From VRUE01 sp963715625 (GTDB lineage: Bacteria > Actinomycetota > Thermoleophilia > Solirubrobacterales > 70-9): 64,000 nucleotides of DNA. Within the stretch, counting starts at the first letter, position 1. Each line of letters starts with the position of its first letter. A program made the translations under genes and the position numbers. This document shows, piece by piece, positions 40,774-48,519 of this stretch. The notes beneath the pieces were generated by a model. It had not been told where the DNA came from and did no database searches. It worked only from the letters and a program-made list of their open reading frames with translations. The DNA is taken from assembly GCA_963715625.1 (NCBI GenBank), contig OY970260.1, forward strand, positions 1,736,001-1,800,000, given 5' to 3'.

Positions 40774-41870
40774 GACAAGAGCTCCTCGATCCGGTCGATC
40801 ACGCCGCCGGCGTAGAAGGCCGGCATGCGGGCGCGCACCCGCTCGCGTGCCTCGGTGCGGGCATTCTCGTCGCTGAGGGCGGCGACGAGCCGCTCCGCCA
40901 TCGCCGCGGCGTCGTCGACGGGGAAGAGCAGCGGGTAGTCCTCACCCAGCACGGCCCTGTTCGCGGCCAGGTCGGAGGCCGCGATCACCCGGTCCCAGGC
41001 GCCGGCCTCGAGCAGGGCGTTGGACATGCCCTCGCTGCGGCTCGGCAGGACGTAGACGTCGTGGCTGGCGAGCAGGCCGGCGACGTCGGCGACCCAGCCG
41101 GTGAAGGTGACCGTCTCGCTCAGCCGCGGCGAGGCCGCCACGGTCCGCTTCAGCTCGTCCTCGACCGGCGGCCAGAGCGAGCCCCAGCCCTCGGCGCTGC
41201 CGGCGATCGTCAGCCGCGCCCCGGGCACCCGGTCGAGCACCAGCTCCCAGGCGTCGAGCAGGCCCTCCAGCCCCTTCTGCCCGGTCAGCCTGCCGGTGAA
41301 CAGCACCCGCGGCTCGCCGCTCAGCGGCGGCGCCTCGACTTCCTCGACCGGGGTCGGCACGACGGCCAGCCGGTCCTCGCCGACGATCGCCCGCAGCTCC
41401 TCCGCCGCCGCCGGGGTCTGCCCGACCAGGTAGCGGGCACGGCCCAGCAGCGCCCGCCGCAGGGGCCAGAGGCGGGAGGCCTGGAAGTGCTCGACCTCGC
41501 CGTTGCGCCCGCTGGAGAAGTTGAAGCCGACGTAGCGCTGGCCGGTGAGGGTGGCGCAGGCCGCGGCCACGACCCCCTGCGATGCGAGTTCGAGCGAGAT
41601 GTAGGGGGCGCGGCGCCCGCGCAGCAGGGCGAGTGGGATCGCCAGGACGAGGAAGGCGATCGCGCCCAGGCGGTGCCCGAAGCCGGGGATCTCGATCAGC
41701 CTCGCCCCGCCGACCCGCGACCGCGCCAGCCGCCGCCCCTCGGCGTCGCGGGCGATCACCGTCACCTCCCAGCCCCGCTCGGCGAGCCCGGTGGCGATCG
41801 TCCGCGTGTGCTTGGCGGCACCGCCCTCGTGGGACGGCGACGGCGTCACCATCACGACCCGGCCGGCCAT
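40770..41870 (-). CDS. Glycosyltransferase family 4-like
   Basis: 366 residues. VVMVTPSPSHEGGAAKHTRT is the N-terminal glycine-rich motif, LFTGRLTGQKGLEGLLDAWE and LTIAGSAEGWGSLWPP the donor domain, and LPSRSEGMSNALLEAGAWDR the E-x7-E motif (in GT4 form). It is cytoplasmic and adds a sugar to the lipid-linked chain. It forms a two-gene leftward operon with the methyltransferase at 40042. The region upstream (41871-42042) has a lower-GC tract and a palindrome. Confidence 0.86.
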   Translation of the reverse strand: MAGRVVMVTPSPSHEGGAAKHTRTIATGLAERGWEVTVIARDAEGRRLARSRVGGARLIEIPGFGHRLGAIAFLVLAIPLALLRGRRAPYISLELASQGVVAAACATLTGQRYVGFNFSSGRNGEVEHFQASRLWPLRRALLGRARYLVGQTPAAAEELRAIVGEDRLAVVPTPVEEVEAPPLSGEPRVLFTGRLTGQKGLEGLLDAWELVLDRVPGARLTIAGSAEGWGSLWPPVEDELKRTVAASPRLSETVTFTGWVADVAGLLASHDVYVLPSRSEGMSNALLEAGAWDRVIAASDLAANRAVLGEDYPLLFPVDDAAAMAERLVAALSDENARTEARERVRARMPAFYAGGVIDRIEELLS

Positions 41871-42004
41871 CTAAGAGGGTCTCGCGAAACGACTGGAGGA
41901 AGTCTTGCCTTGCATCGGTTGCTGAGTCTACGGTCGGCTGGGAGGAGTTTGGCCCCGCCGCGCAAAGAGCGTGTATATTGCGCCTAGGTAAGCGATAAAC
42001 GCCA

Positions 42005-42032
42005 TTAGGCTGTCGCCTAGGCGACAGCCTAA
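42005..42032. promoter_or_regulatory. 28-bp perfect palindrome centred on GCCTAGGC
   Basis: The left half TTAGGCTGTCGCCT (42005-42018) is exactly mirrored, and AGCGAT (41991-41996) and ATCGCT (42033-42038) form an outer pair. It lies between divergent genes and after TATATT (41974-41979), so it could be an operator or a leader hairpin of the 42043 gene. The centre matches the palindrome at 61758-61795. Confidence 0.6.
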
Positions 42033-42042
42033 ATCGCTGAAA

Positions 42043-42489
42043 ATGACCTCTGCAAGCCGCCAACATGCCACGCCTCTAGCTGAGGCAACGCCCGAGTACG
42101 GGTGCGTCATGGTGTTCGAGACCATCGTCTCCTTCGCCGAGCATTGGGAAGAGGATGGCATCCACGTTCTCCGAAGCTTGGACTTCGATGTAACGGCGGG
42201 CGACGCCGACTTCAACAAGGCGATCGATCAATTCGTTGAGAAGGCTGAGGATCTCTGGAGCTATTTGAGCGGCTTGAAGACCATCAGCGAGAACGAGAAT
42301 GAGATGTTCCTTAAAATGGCTCCACGCTTCCTTGAGATCTACAAGGAGCTGGAGCGTCGTGAGTCAAGTCGGCGTGAACGCTGGATCAGCATCAACTTCG
42401 GCCGAATTCGGCAGCGCGGCGAGCATTCTCTTCGTAATTGGCGACCCTCCTCGACACCAGCTTCTGTCTCGCAGCCGTCTCACGCCTGA
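42043..42489 (+). CDS. Hypothetical protein in a lower-GC island
   Basis: 148 residues if ATG 42043 is used; ATG 42109 (MVFETIVSFAEHWEEDGIHV) gives 126. Neither start has a clear Shine-Dalgarno. I do not recognise the family. The protein is helical and acidic (FVEKAEDLWSYLSGLKTISE) and ends with a basic, low-complexity tail. Base composition is visibly less GC-rich than the glycosyltransferases on either side, suggesting acquisition. A palindrome lies 11 bases upstream. It may form a two-gene unit with 42525. Confidence 0.45.
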   Translation: MTSASRQHATPLAEATPEYGCVMVFETIVSFAEHWEEDGIHVLRSLDFDVTAGDADFNKAIDQFVEKAEDLWSYLSGLKTISENENEMFLKMAPRFLEIYKELERRESSRRERWISINFGRIRQRGEHSLRNWRPSSTPASVSQPSHA

Positions 42490-42524
42490 CGGGGGATGAA
42501 GGGAAAAAGGTTCGGCACGGGACG

Positions 42525-42794
42525 ATGTTCCGTGTCGAGGTCGTCTCGTCCGATGGCCATCGATGCGGCGTTCCGGTTCAAGTCGATGACCACCCTGCCC
42601 AACTGCGCCCATACGCGCTCAACGCGATAGCGGACTCGCTCCTGGTTGACCGGATGGAAATCCGCCGTGTCCTGGCCGATGGCACGGAGGAGGAATTGCG
42701 GGCGCACCTCAGCAAATACACGAAAGCCCAGTTGAAGCCTCTGCATTTGCGAAACGAGCAGGCAACCTGCTCGAAGTTCTTCCCGGGCGATTAA
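42525..42794 (+). CDS. Small hypothetical protein
   Basis: 89 residues from ATG 42525 (MFRVEVVSSDGHRCGVPVQV); the frame is open back to TTG 42438, overlapping the previous gene. RPYALNAIADSLLVDRMEIR and EEELRAHLSKYTKAQLKPLH look like a compact alpha/beta protein. Family unknown. Same strand and composition as 42043, so probably co-acquired. It ends 13 bases from the convergent glycosyltransferase stop. Confidence 0.4.
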   Translation: MFRVEVVSSDGHRCGVPVQVDDHPAQLRPYALNAIADSLLVDRMEIRRVLADGTEEELRAHLSKYTKAQLKPLHLRNEQATCSKFFPGD

Positions 42795-42806
42795 TCCATC
42801 TCATAA

Positions 42807-43907
42807 TCAGCCCGCGCCCCGCTCGCTGAGCAGGCGCTCGTAGAGCTCGAAGTAGCGCTCGACGCAGAGCTCCATCCGGTTCTCCTCGGCCGCCGCGCGC
42901 CCGGCGGCTCCCATCCGCGTGGCGGCGCCGGGATCCTCGAGGATCGCGATCAGCGCCCGGGCCATCGCCGCCGGGTCGCCCGGCCCGACCAGCTCTCCCG
43001 TCACCCCGGGCCAGACCAGCTCCTTTATCCCGTCGACCCCGGTCGCGACCACCGGCAGCCCCGCCCCCATCGCCTCCAGGACCGCGATCCCGAGCGGCTC
43101 GTAGTGGGAGGCGAGGGCGAAGACGTGCGCCTTGGCGAGCCAGGGCCAGACGTCGGCCTGGGGCCCGGGGAGATCGACCCGGTCGGTCAGGCCCAGCTCG
43201 CCCACCTGGCGTCGCGCCGCGGGCAGCTCGGGGCCGTCGCCGAGCAGCACCAGCCGCGCCTCGGGAACCCGCTGCGCCACGGTGGCGAAGGCCTCGATCA
43301 GCACCGGGTGCCCCTTCTGGGCGCGGAAGTTGGCCGTGCAGACGATCGTCGGGCGCGGGTCCTTGCGCAGCTGCAGCGGCGTTCCCGACCAGCCGTTGCG
43401 GATGCAGGTGACCCGCTGCGGCGGGTAGCGGTAGGTCTCGAGCAGGAACTCGCGCACCGCTTCCGAGCAGGCGACGACGTGGTCGAAGCGCCTGCCGGCG
43501 TGGCGGTCGAGCGCCTCCCCGAGCCGGCGGCCCGAGGCCCGGAAGTGGTTGCCGTGCTGGTGGCTGAGGATCCGCAGGCCGCCGCTGGAGCGCGGCAGCG
43601 CCGCGGCAAGGACGAGGGCGTGGACGAGGTAGACCTGGGTCACGTCGGGGGCCAGCTCGTCGAGGCGGCGCCGGGCCCAGCGCAGCGTCGCCGGCAGGGC
43701 GACGGGACGGGGGCCCGGCGCCGGGAACGCCTCGTAGCCGAACCCGGCGCAGCGCCTCGCCAGCTCCTCCTCGCCGGAGCGGGCGAAGGGGTTGAGCACG
43801 GCCTGCTCCCAGCCCCGCTCGGCGCCGCCCCGCAGCAGCGCCACCATCACCGCCTCGCCGCCGCCGAAGCCGCTGGGGGTGCTGATCATGTGGACGATGC
43901 GGGGCAC
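42807..43907 (-). CDS. Glycosyltransferase family 4-like
   Basis: 366 residues. RIVHMISTPSGFGGGEAVMV opens the GT-B fold; VCTANFRAQKGHPVLIEAFA, LVLLGDGPELPAARRQV and ASHYEPLGIAVLEAMGAGLP (E-x7-E) are donor-site motifs. LRILSHQHGNHFRASGRRL is an acceptor-side segment. It probably acts in polysaccharide assembly. It starts three bases after the stop of the sulfotransferase at 43911, so the two are co-transcribed. Confidence 0.86.
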   Translation of the reverse strand: MPRIVHMISTPSGFGGGEAVMVALLRGGAERGWEQAVLNPFARSGEEELARRCAGFGYEAFPAPGPRPVALPATLRWARRRLDELAPDVTQVYLVHALVLAAALPRSSGGLRILSHQHGNHFRASGRRLGEALDRHAGRRFDHVVACSEAVREFLLETYRYPPQRVTCIRNGWSGTPLQLRKDPRPTIVCTANFRAQKGHPVLIEAFATVAQRVPEARLVLLGDGPELPAARRQVGELGLTDRVDLPGPQADVWPWLAKAHVFALASHYEPLGIAVLEAMGAGLPVVATGVDGIKELVWPGVTGELVGPGDPAAMARALIAILEDPGAATRMGAAGRAAAEENRMELCVERYFELYERLLSERGAG

Positions 43908-43910
43908 GTC

Positions 43911-44864
43911 TCAGCCGGCCGTCCCGGCGGCCTCGCGGGGGTTCGCCAGCCAGTGGCCGAGGTCGCGGCCGAGCAGGCGCGAGACGCTCTCCACCTCGGC
44001 GGCGAAGCGGTCCGCCAGCTCCGCCCGCACGGCGGGATCGACCGGCGGCGGGGCGTCGCCGGCGGTGTTGGCGGCCAGCACCCCCTCGGCGACGCGCCGC
44101 CGCAGCGGCTGCGGGGTGAGGGCGCGGACGATCCGCCGCGCCGGCGCCGGCGGGTCGGTGAGCAGGCCGCTGAGGCGGCGGCTGCGGGCCCGCCGCGCCC
44201 GGTTGACGCGCAGCTCGGAGGGCGCGGGCTGATCGGCAGCGGCCTGCTCCTCCGGCGCGGGCGCCGGCAACTCTAGGAACGAGCGCAGGGCGTCCATCGT
44301 CGCCTCCGGCTCGGCGCGGAAGTCGTCGTAGACGACGACGTGGCAGCGCTCGCGGCCGAAGGCGTCGAAGTAGCGTCGCACCTGCTCGGCGTAGCGGTAG
44401 ACGTGGGTGTAGAGCAGCATCCAGGGATGGGCGCAGCGCCGCGGCAGCCGCCGCCCCGCCGCACGGTCCCCCTCGGCCGCGAGCGCCTCACCGAGGTCCT
44501 CGATCTCCTCGATCCCGTAGTAGAGGCAGTGCCGGTGCAGCGACGGGATCGCGTCGAGCGGGCTGCGCAGCGCGATCACGATCCGCGCCTCCGGCACCGC
44601 GGCGCGGATCTCCCCCGCGGCGCGCTCCGAGCAGAGGTACCCGACCGAGGAGTCGGCCAGCCGCGCCCCCGCCGGCGTCGCCTCGAACTGGGCCTGGTAC
44701 TCGGCGGGGGAGAGGCGCGGCTGCGTGGTGGCGAGGTCGGAGCCGAAGAAGTAGAGGTCCTTCGGCGCGCCGAACACCCCCGGGCTGCGCCCCAGCAGCT
44801 CGTAGATCGTCCCCGTCGCGCACTTCGGCGCTCCGACGAGCAGGAAATCGGGCCAGCGATCCAC
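43911..44864 (-). CDS. Sulfotransferase family protein
   Basis: 317 residues from GTG 44864. FLLVGAPKCATGTIYELLGR is the 5'-PSB loop and IVIALRSPLDAIPSLHRHCL the 3'-phosphate site. RECHVVVYDDF-like and AEPEATMDALRSFLELP segments follow the family. It is predicted to sulfate a glycan or small molecule using PAPS. An in-frame extension to 44963 crosses the large inverted repeat at 44876-45043 and is rejected. It is the second of three sulfotransferases in this locus. Confidence 0.82.
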   Translation of the reverse strand: MDRWPDFLLVGAPKCATGTIYELLGRSPGVFGAPKDLYFFGSDLATTQPRLSPAEYQAQFEATPAGARLADSSVGYLCSERAAGEIRAAVPEARIVIALRSPLDAIPSLHRHCLYYGIEEIEDLGEALAAEGDRAAGRRLPRRCAHPWMLLYTHVYRYAEQVRRYFDAFGRERCHVVVYDDFRAEPEATMDALRSFLELPAPAPEEQAAADQPAPSELRVNRARRARSRRLSGLLTDPPAPARRIVRALTPQPLRRRVAEGVLAANTAGDAPPPVDPAVRAELADRFAAEVESVSRLLGRDLGHWLANPREAAGTAG

Positions 44865-44875
44865 CCGGCAAACCC

Positions 44876-45043
44876 TAGAGGCTTGATGTGGGTTATCCAC
44901 GCACCCGGTTGACGTCGCATGCCGGCGCTGGATCGCCCCCCACGGGCTTGCGGGTAGTTTCAACTACCCGCTTCGCCCGCGTGCGGCGCCCAGCTTGACC
45001 TGCGACGCCCCCGCGCACGCGCCTAACCCACATCAAGCCTCTA
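44876..45043. repeat. 168-bp imperfect inverted repeat between divergent genes
   Basis: 20-bp perfect ends (TAGAGGCTTGATGTGGGTTA at 44876-44895, complement at 45024-45043) and a perfect centre (GCGGGTAGTT at 44950-44959, AACTACCCGC at 44962-44971), with partly matching blocks between (CGTCGCA, GCTGG, CGGGC). The whole folds into one hairpin of about 84-base arms. It fills the space between the sulfotransferase (44864) and methyltransferase (45068) starts. Confidence 0.8.
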
Positions 45044-45067
45044 TGTATCTGCCATATAGTCGCGGCG

Positions 45068-46189
45068 ATGCTGGCCTGCCCTCGCTGTCACGATCCGATC
45101 GAGGTTTCGGCCTGGGGCGAGGGCGACCTGAGTTGCGAGCGCTGCGGCACGGTCGGCCAGTGGCGGCTCGGCTGCGCCGATTTCCTGGTCGGCGATCGCG
45201 AGCTGCGCGGCGCCCTCAACGCCCGCCTCGACCTCGACCACGACGCCGCGGTGGCGGCGGAGGTCGCCGCCCGAGCGTCCGAGATGGACCACGCGGAGCT
45301 GAGCGAGTGCGCGGTCGGGCTGCTGCGCGGCGAGCCTGCTGGGCCGCCCGACGCGAGCACGCTGCGCGGCCGCGCCCAGCGGCGCTACGAGCGCTGGTAC
45401 CACTGCGTCGCCTGCGAGGTCGGCAACTGCGCCGGGGACGGGACGATCGAGCGGGTCGCCGCCTCGCTGCGCAGCCGCGGCCTGCCGCCGCTGGGCACGG
45501 GCCTGGCGGTCGAGGCCGGCAGCGGGGTCGGCAGGCACCTGCCCGGCCTGGCGCGCAACTTCGACCTCGTCGCCTGCGTCGACTGCCTGCTCACCTACCT
45601 GGTGCTGGCGCGGGAGTTCGCCGAACGGGCGGGCGCCACCAACACCCGCTTCGTCCGCGCCAACGTCGAGCACCTGCCGCTGGCCTCCGAAAGCGCCGAC
45701 CTCGTCCACCAGAACGGCGTGATCGAGCACGTCGCCGACCCGCAGGCGATGGTCGACGAATCGCTGCGGGTGACGCGCAGCGAGGGCAGCTACGCCTGCA
45801 TCTCGCCGAACCGCTACCCGATCACCCCCGAGGCCCATTTCAAGATTCCCCTCTTCGGCCTCGTCCCCCCGTCGCTGCGCAGGCTGTTGCTGCCGGTCGT
45901 GCGGGGCGTCAACAGCGAGGTCGGCACCGACCTGCGCTCCCTGCGCGAGCTGCACAGCTACTTCGCGACCGCCGGGGCCACCCGCTCGCACTTCTTCTTT
46001 GTCTCGCCCGGCACGCGCAAGACGGTGCGAAAGACGCGCCTGCGCCAGGCGATCGCCTCTGGCATCGACATGCCGGTCATCGGCCCCCTCGTCAACTTCG
46101 TCCTCAACCGCCTGCTGCTGCCGATCGCGCCCTATCAGGTGGTGGTCGCGTCGAAGGACCGGCGCGGCGACGCCACCGCCTCGCGGTAG
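45068..46189 (+). CDS. Class I SAM-dependent methyltransferase with zinc ribbon
   Basis: 373 residues. LACPRCHDPIEV and LSCERCGTVGQW form an N-terminal zinc ribbon. The SAM domain is seen in GLAVEAGSGVGRHLPGLARN, FVRANVEHLPLASESADLVH and VIEHVADPQAMVDESLRVT. The C-terminal part is hydrophobic (VIGPLVNFVLNRLLLPIAP) and might touch the membrane. A glycan or lipid substrate is inferred from context. Its last 55 bases overlap the convergent glycosyltransferase. Confidence 0.8.
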   Translation: MLACPRCHDPIEVSAWGEGDLSCERCGTVGQWRLGCADFLVGDRELRGALNARLDLDHDAAVAAEVAARASEMDHAELSECAVGLLRGEPAGPPDASTLRGRAQRRYERWYHCVACEVGNCAGDGTIERVAASLRSRGLPPLGTGLAVEAGSGVGRHLPGLARNFDLVACVDCLLTYLVLAREFAERAGATNTRFVRANVEHLPLASESADLVHQNGVIEHVADPQAMVDESLRVTRSEGSYACISPNRYPITPEAHFKIPLFGLVPPSLRRLLLPVVRGVNSEVGTDLRSLRELHSYFATAGATRSHFFFVSPGTRKTVRKTRLRQAIASGIDMPVIGPLVNFVLNRLLLPIAPYQVVVASKDRRGDATASR

Positions 46190-47385
46190 ATCTCCGCCAG
46201 CTCGCCGCCGACCGTCTCGGCGCTGTAGCGGGCGCGGACCGCGGGGTCTCCCCAGAGGCCGGGTTCGCCCGCCATCCGCCGCCTTCGCGCCTCCCCCAGG
46301 CCCGCCAGCAGGGCCCGCGCGCCCTCCTCCGGGCGGCCCGGGTGGCCGTGCCAGCCGCCCAGCGCCCCGATCAGGTCGGCTGTGGGCCCCGGCGGGACGA
46401 TGCCGACGATCGGCACGCCGGCACCGGTGTAGTCGACGATCTTCGCGTGCAGGTCGACGCTGCGCGCCGCCTCGGTCTCGGTCACCAGCAGCAGCTCCGA
46501 CTCGCGCATCGCCTGCAGCGAGGCCCCGTAGTCGACCGGCGGCGAAACCTCGACCAAGCCCTCCGGCAGGGCGCGCGCCGCCTCGCCCTGCAGCATCGCC
46601 GGGCTGATCAGCCCGAGCAGGTCGACGCGCAGCTCGGCCAGCACGCCCGGCCGCTGCCGCTCCAGCTCCAGCAGGGCTCCGAAGAGCGGTTCGGGGTGGC
46701 GGTTCCAGCGCAGGTTGCCGACGTGGCGGGCCAGCACCCGCGGCCCCCGCGCCGCCTCGGCGCCCTCGAACAGCTCCGGCATGAAGCAGTGCGGGACGTG
46801 CCTGGTCTTTGCCCGGACCGCCTCCGGGTAGCGCCCGACCGTGTACTCGGCCGCCGTCGCCGAGGTGAAGACGAGCCGGTCCGCCGCTTCGACCACCCTC
46901 GCCTCCTTGCGCTCGTTGATCCAGCGCACCCGCCGCGCGTCGCCCCGGGTCGGGTTGCCGACCCAGGGGTCGCTGAAGTGGGCGACCCAGGGCGGCCGCG
47001 GCCGCAGGCGCAGCGGCACCAGGTGGATCGAGTGGAACTGGCCGCGCGTCACCAGCAGGTCGTACTCCCCGAGCGAGCGCCGCCGCACCTCCCGCAGCAC
47101 GCGCCCGTTGAGGAAGGTGAGCGCGTCGGGCCGCTCGCTGAGGAACGGAACCCGCCCGTGCGTGCGCAGCAGCAGCGGCATGCCGGGACGGCGCAGCCGG
47201 GTCACCGTCCCGAACGCCTCCTCGACGTAATCGTCGAGGCTGTGGTCGGCGGGCAGCCGCCAGAGGCCGGGCTCGGCCGCGATCACGTCGACCTCGGCCC
47301 CGAGGTGCCCGCTCACCTTCGCCGCCACCTGCGCCTCGATCAGCGGCACCGGCGGGAAGCAGTAGGAGAGCAGGAGGACGCGCAT
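46135..47385 (-). CDS. Glycosyltransferase, GT4/GT-B type
   Basis: 416 residues from ATG 47385 (MRVLLLSYCFPPVPLIEAQV). VAHFSDPWVGNPTR, LVFTSATAAEYTVGRYPEAV and ARHVGNLRWNRHPEPLFGAL are the interdomain and donor regions; VDYTGAGVPIVGIVP replaces the common E-x7-E signature, as in several capsule GTs. An upstream in-frame ATG at 47412 abuts a family 2 hairpin and is not preferred. It follows the sulfotransferase at 47569 on the same strand but is separated by the hairpin and tandem repeats. Confidence 0.78.
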   Translation of the reverse strand: MRVLLLSYCFPPVPLIEAQVAAKVSGHLGAEVDVIAAEPGLWRLPADHSLDDYVEEAFGTVTRLRRPGMPLLLRTHGRVPFLSERPDALTFLNGRVLREVRRRSLGEYDLLVTRGQFHSIHLVPLRLRPRPPWVAHFSDPWVGNPTRGDARRVRWINERKEARVVEAADRLVFTSATAAEYTVGRYPEAVRAKTRHVPHCFMPELFEGAEAARGPRVLARHVGNLRWNRHPEPLFGALLELERQRPGVLAELRVDLLGLISPAMLQGEAARALPEGLVEVSPPVDYGASLQAMRESELLLVTETEAARSVDLHAKIVDYTGAGVPIVGIVPPGPTADLIGALGGWHGHPGRPEEGARALLAGLGEARRRRMAGEPGLWGDPAVRARYSAETVGGELAEIYREAVASPRRSFDATTT

Positions 47386-47413
47386 CGTGAGGCGGGGATT
47401 ATCCCCGGCCAAG

Positions 47414-47466
47414 CCCTTCCGGTGCGCTTTATGTGCCCATGGGTGGCATAAAGCGCACCGGAAGGG
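47414..47466. terminator. Hairpin, family 2 copy d
   Basis: 20-bp perfect arms (CCCTTCCGGTGCGCTTTATG at 47414-47433; complement 47447-47466), loop TGCCCATGGGTGG. It lies between two leftward genes; its right arm runs straight into the 17-bp tandem repeat. Confidence 0.75.
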
Positions 47467-47572
47467 TCAGGGAACCGGAAGGGTCAGGGAACCGGAAGGG
47501 TCAGGGAACCGGAAGGGTCAGGGAACCGGAAGGGTCAGGGAACCGGAAGGGTCAGGGAACCGGAAGGGTCAG
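47461..47572. repeat. 17-bp tandem repeat, six copies plus a partial
   Basis: The unit GAAGGGTCAGGGAACCG starts at 47461, 47478, 47495, 47512, 47529 and 47546, with a partial copy at 47563. The unit repeats the end of the adjacent hairpin arm (ACCGGAAGGG), so it probably arose by slippage from it. It lies downstream of the sulfotransferase stop. Confidence 0.93.
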
Positions 47573-48510
47573 CCGCGCTGGGGCAGGAGCGGGTAGCGGT
47601 AGAAGGCGAGCAGCGGCAGGGTCAGCAGCGTCGCCAGCAGCTGCGCGTGGCGCGGCATCTCGGCGCGCCACTTCTCGGCCGGGGCGACGGTCACCGGGCC
47701 GCGCTGGTAGCGGACCGAGTTGCCGGTGAGGATGTGGTTCTCGCCGAGCTCGACCGTGTCCGCCGTGGCGAAGACCTCGGGGGCGGGCTCGGCGCCGAGG
47801 AGTCCCAGCAGCCGCGCCACGGTCTCGCGCGGCGCCCGCGTCAGGTCCTCGAACCGCAACCGCAGGCAGCGCCGCCCGGAGAGCCGTCGCAGCTTCGCCT
47901 CCGCGTAGGCATTGCGCAGCGTCCAGTCCAGCGCCGCCCTCGCCACGTGACCGAGGTAGCGCAGCCGCTTGAGGCCCTTCTCGGGGCCCGTCACCTCGCG
48001 CCGGGTCGCCATCGAGTGGGCGACCGCCCGCGGGTCGCGCACAAGGTGCACGAGGTGCACGTCGGTGCTCGCCATCGCCTCGGCCAGCTCGGCGGCCGCG
48101 GGGAGCTTGGTCGAGTCAACCAGGATCTCGGACTCCATGCGCTCGGCCAGCCACGTGTAGGCCTCCTCGGTCACCTGCCGGTAGCGGTCCAGGCGCTCCG
48201 TCCCCGGCCCCGCCCGCTGGGCCGTGAGCCCGCGCAGCAGCGAGCTGGGGCGGGGGCGGATGAAGTCGCGGAAGCAGCGCCGCATCTCCTCGAAGTCAAC
48301 GCCCTGCTCCTCGTGCAGGCGGTACAGGTCCCCCCAGAGGGGGCAGGAGTCGAGGCTCTGGCCGCAGCCGCAGGGCCGCTCGCCCCCGGCGAACTCCCAG
48401 TAGACGTGCACCTCGCCCAGCCCGGCGATGCCGTCGGCCCGGTTCAGCAGCGCGGTCAGCAGCGTGCTGCCGCTGCGGGCCATGCCGACGACGAAGAGGA
48501 TCTTGGTCAT
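47569..48510 (-). CDS. Sulfotransferase family protein
   Basis: 313 residues. ILFVVGMARSGSTLLTALLN is the 5'-PSB loop, LVHLVRDPRAVAHSMATRRE the 3'-phosphate site. RPCGCGQSLDSCPLWGDLYR is the cysteine-rich insert common in this bacterial subgroup. RCLRLRFEDLTRAPRETVAR follows. It starts nine bases after the stop of the ligase gene at 48520 and is probably co-transcribed with it. Acceptor unknown; the polysaccharide is the likely target. Confidence 0.85.
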   Translation of the reverse strand: MTKILFVVGMARSGSTLLTALLNRADGIAGLGEVHVYWEFAGGERPCGCGQSLDSCPLWGDLYRLHEEQGVDFEEMRRCFRDFIRPRPSSLLRGLTAQRAGPGTERLDRYRQVTEEAYTWLAERMESEILVDSTKLPAAAELAEAMASTDVHLVHLVRDPRAVAHSMATRREVTGPEKGLKRLRYLGHVARAALDWTLRNAYAEAKLRRLSGRRCLRLRFEDLTRAPRETVARLLGLLGAEPAPEVFATADTVELGENHILTGNSVRYQRGPVTVAPAEKWRAEMPRHAQLLATLLTLPLLAFYRYPLLPQRG

Positions 48511-48519
48511 CCCGGCAAG

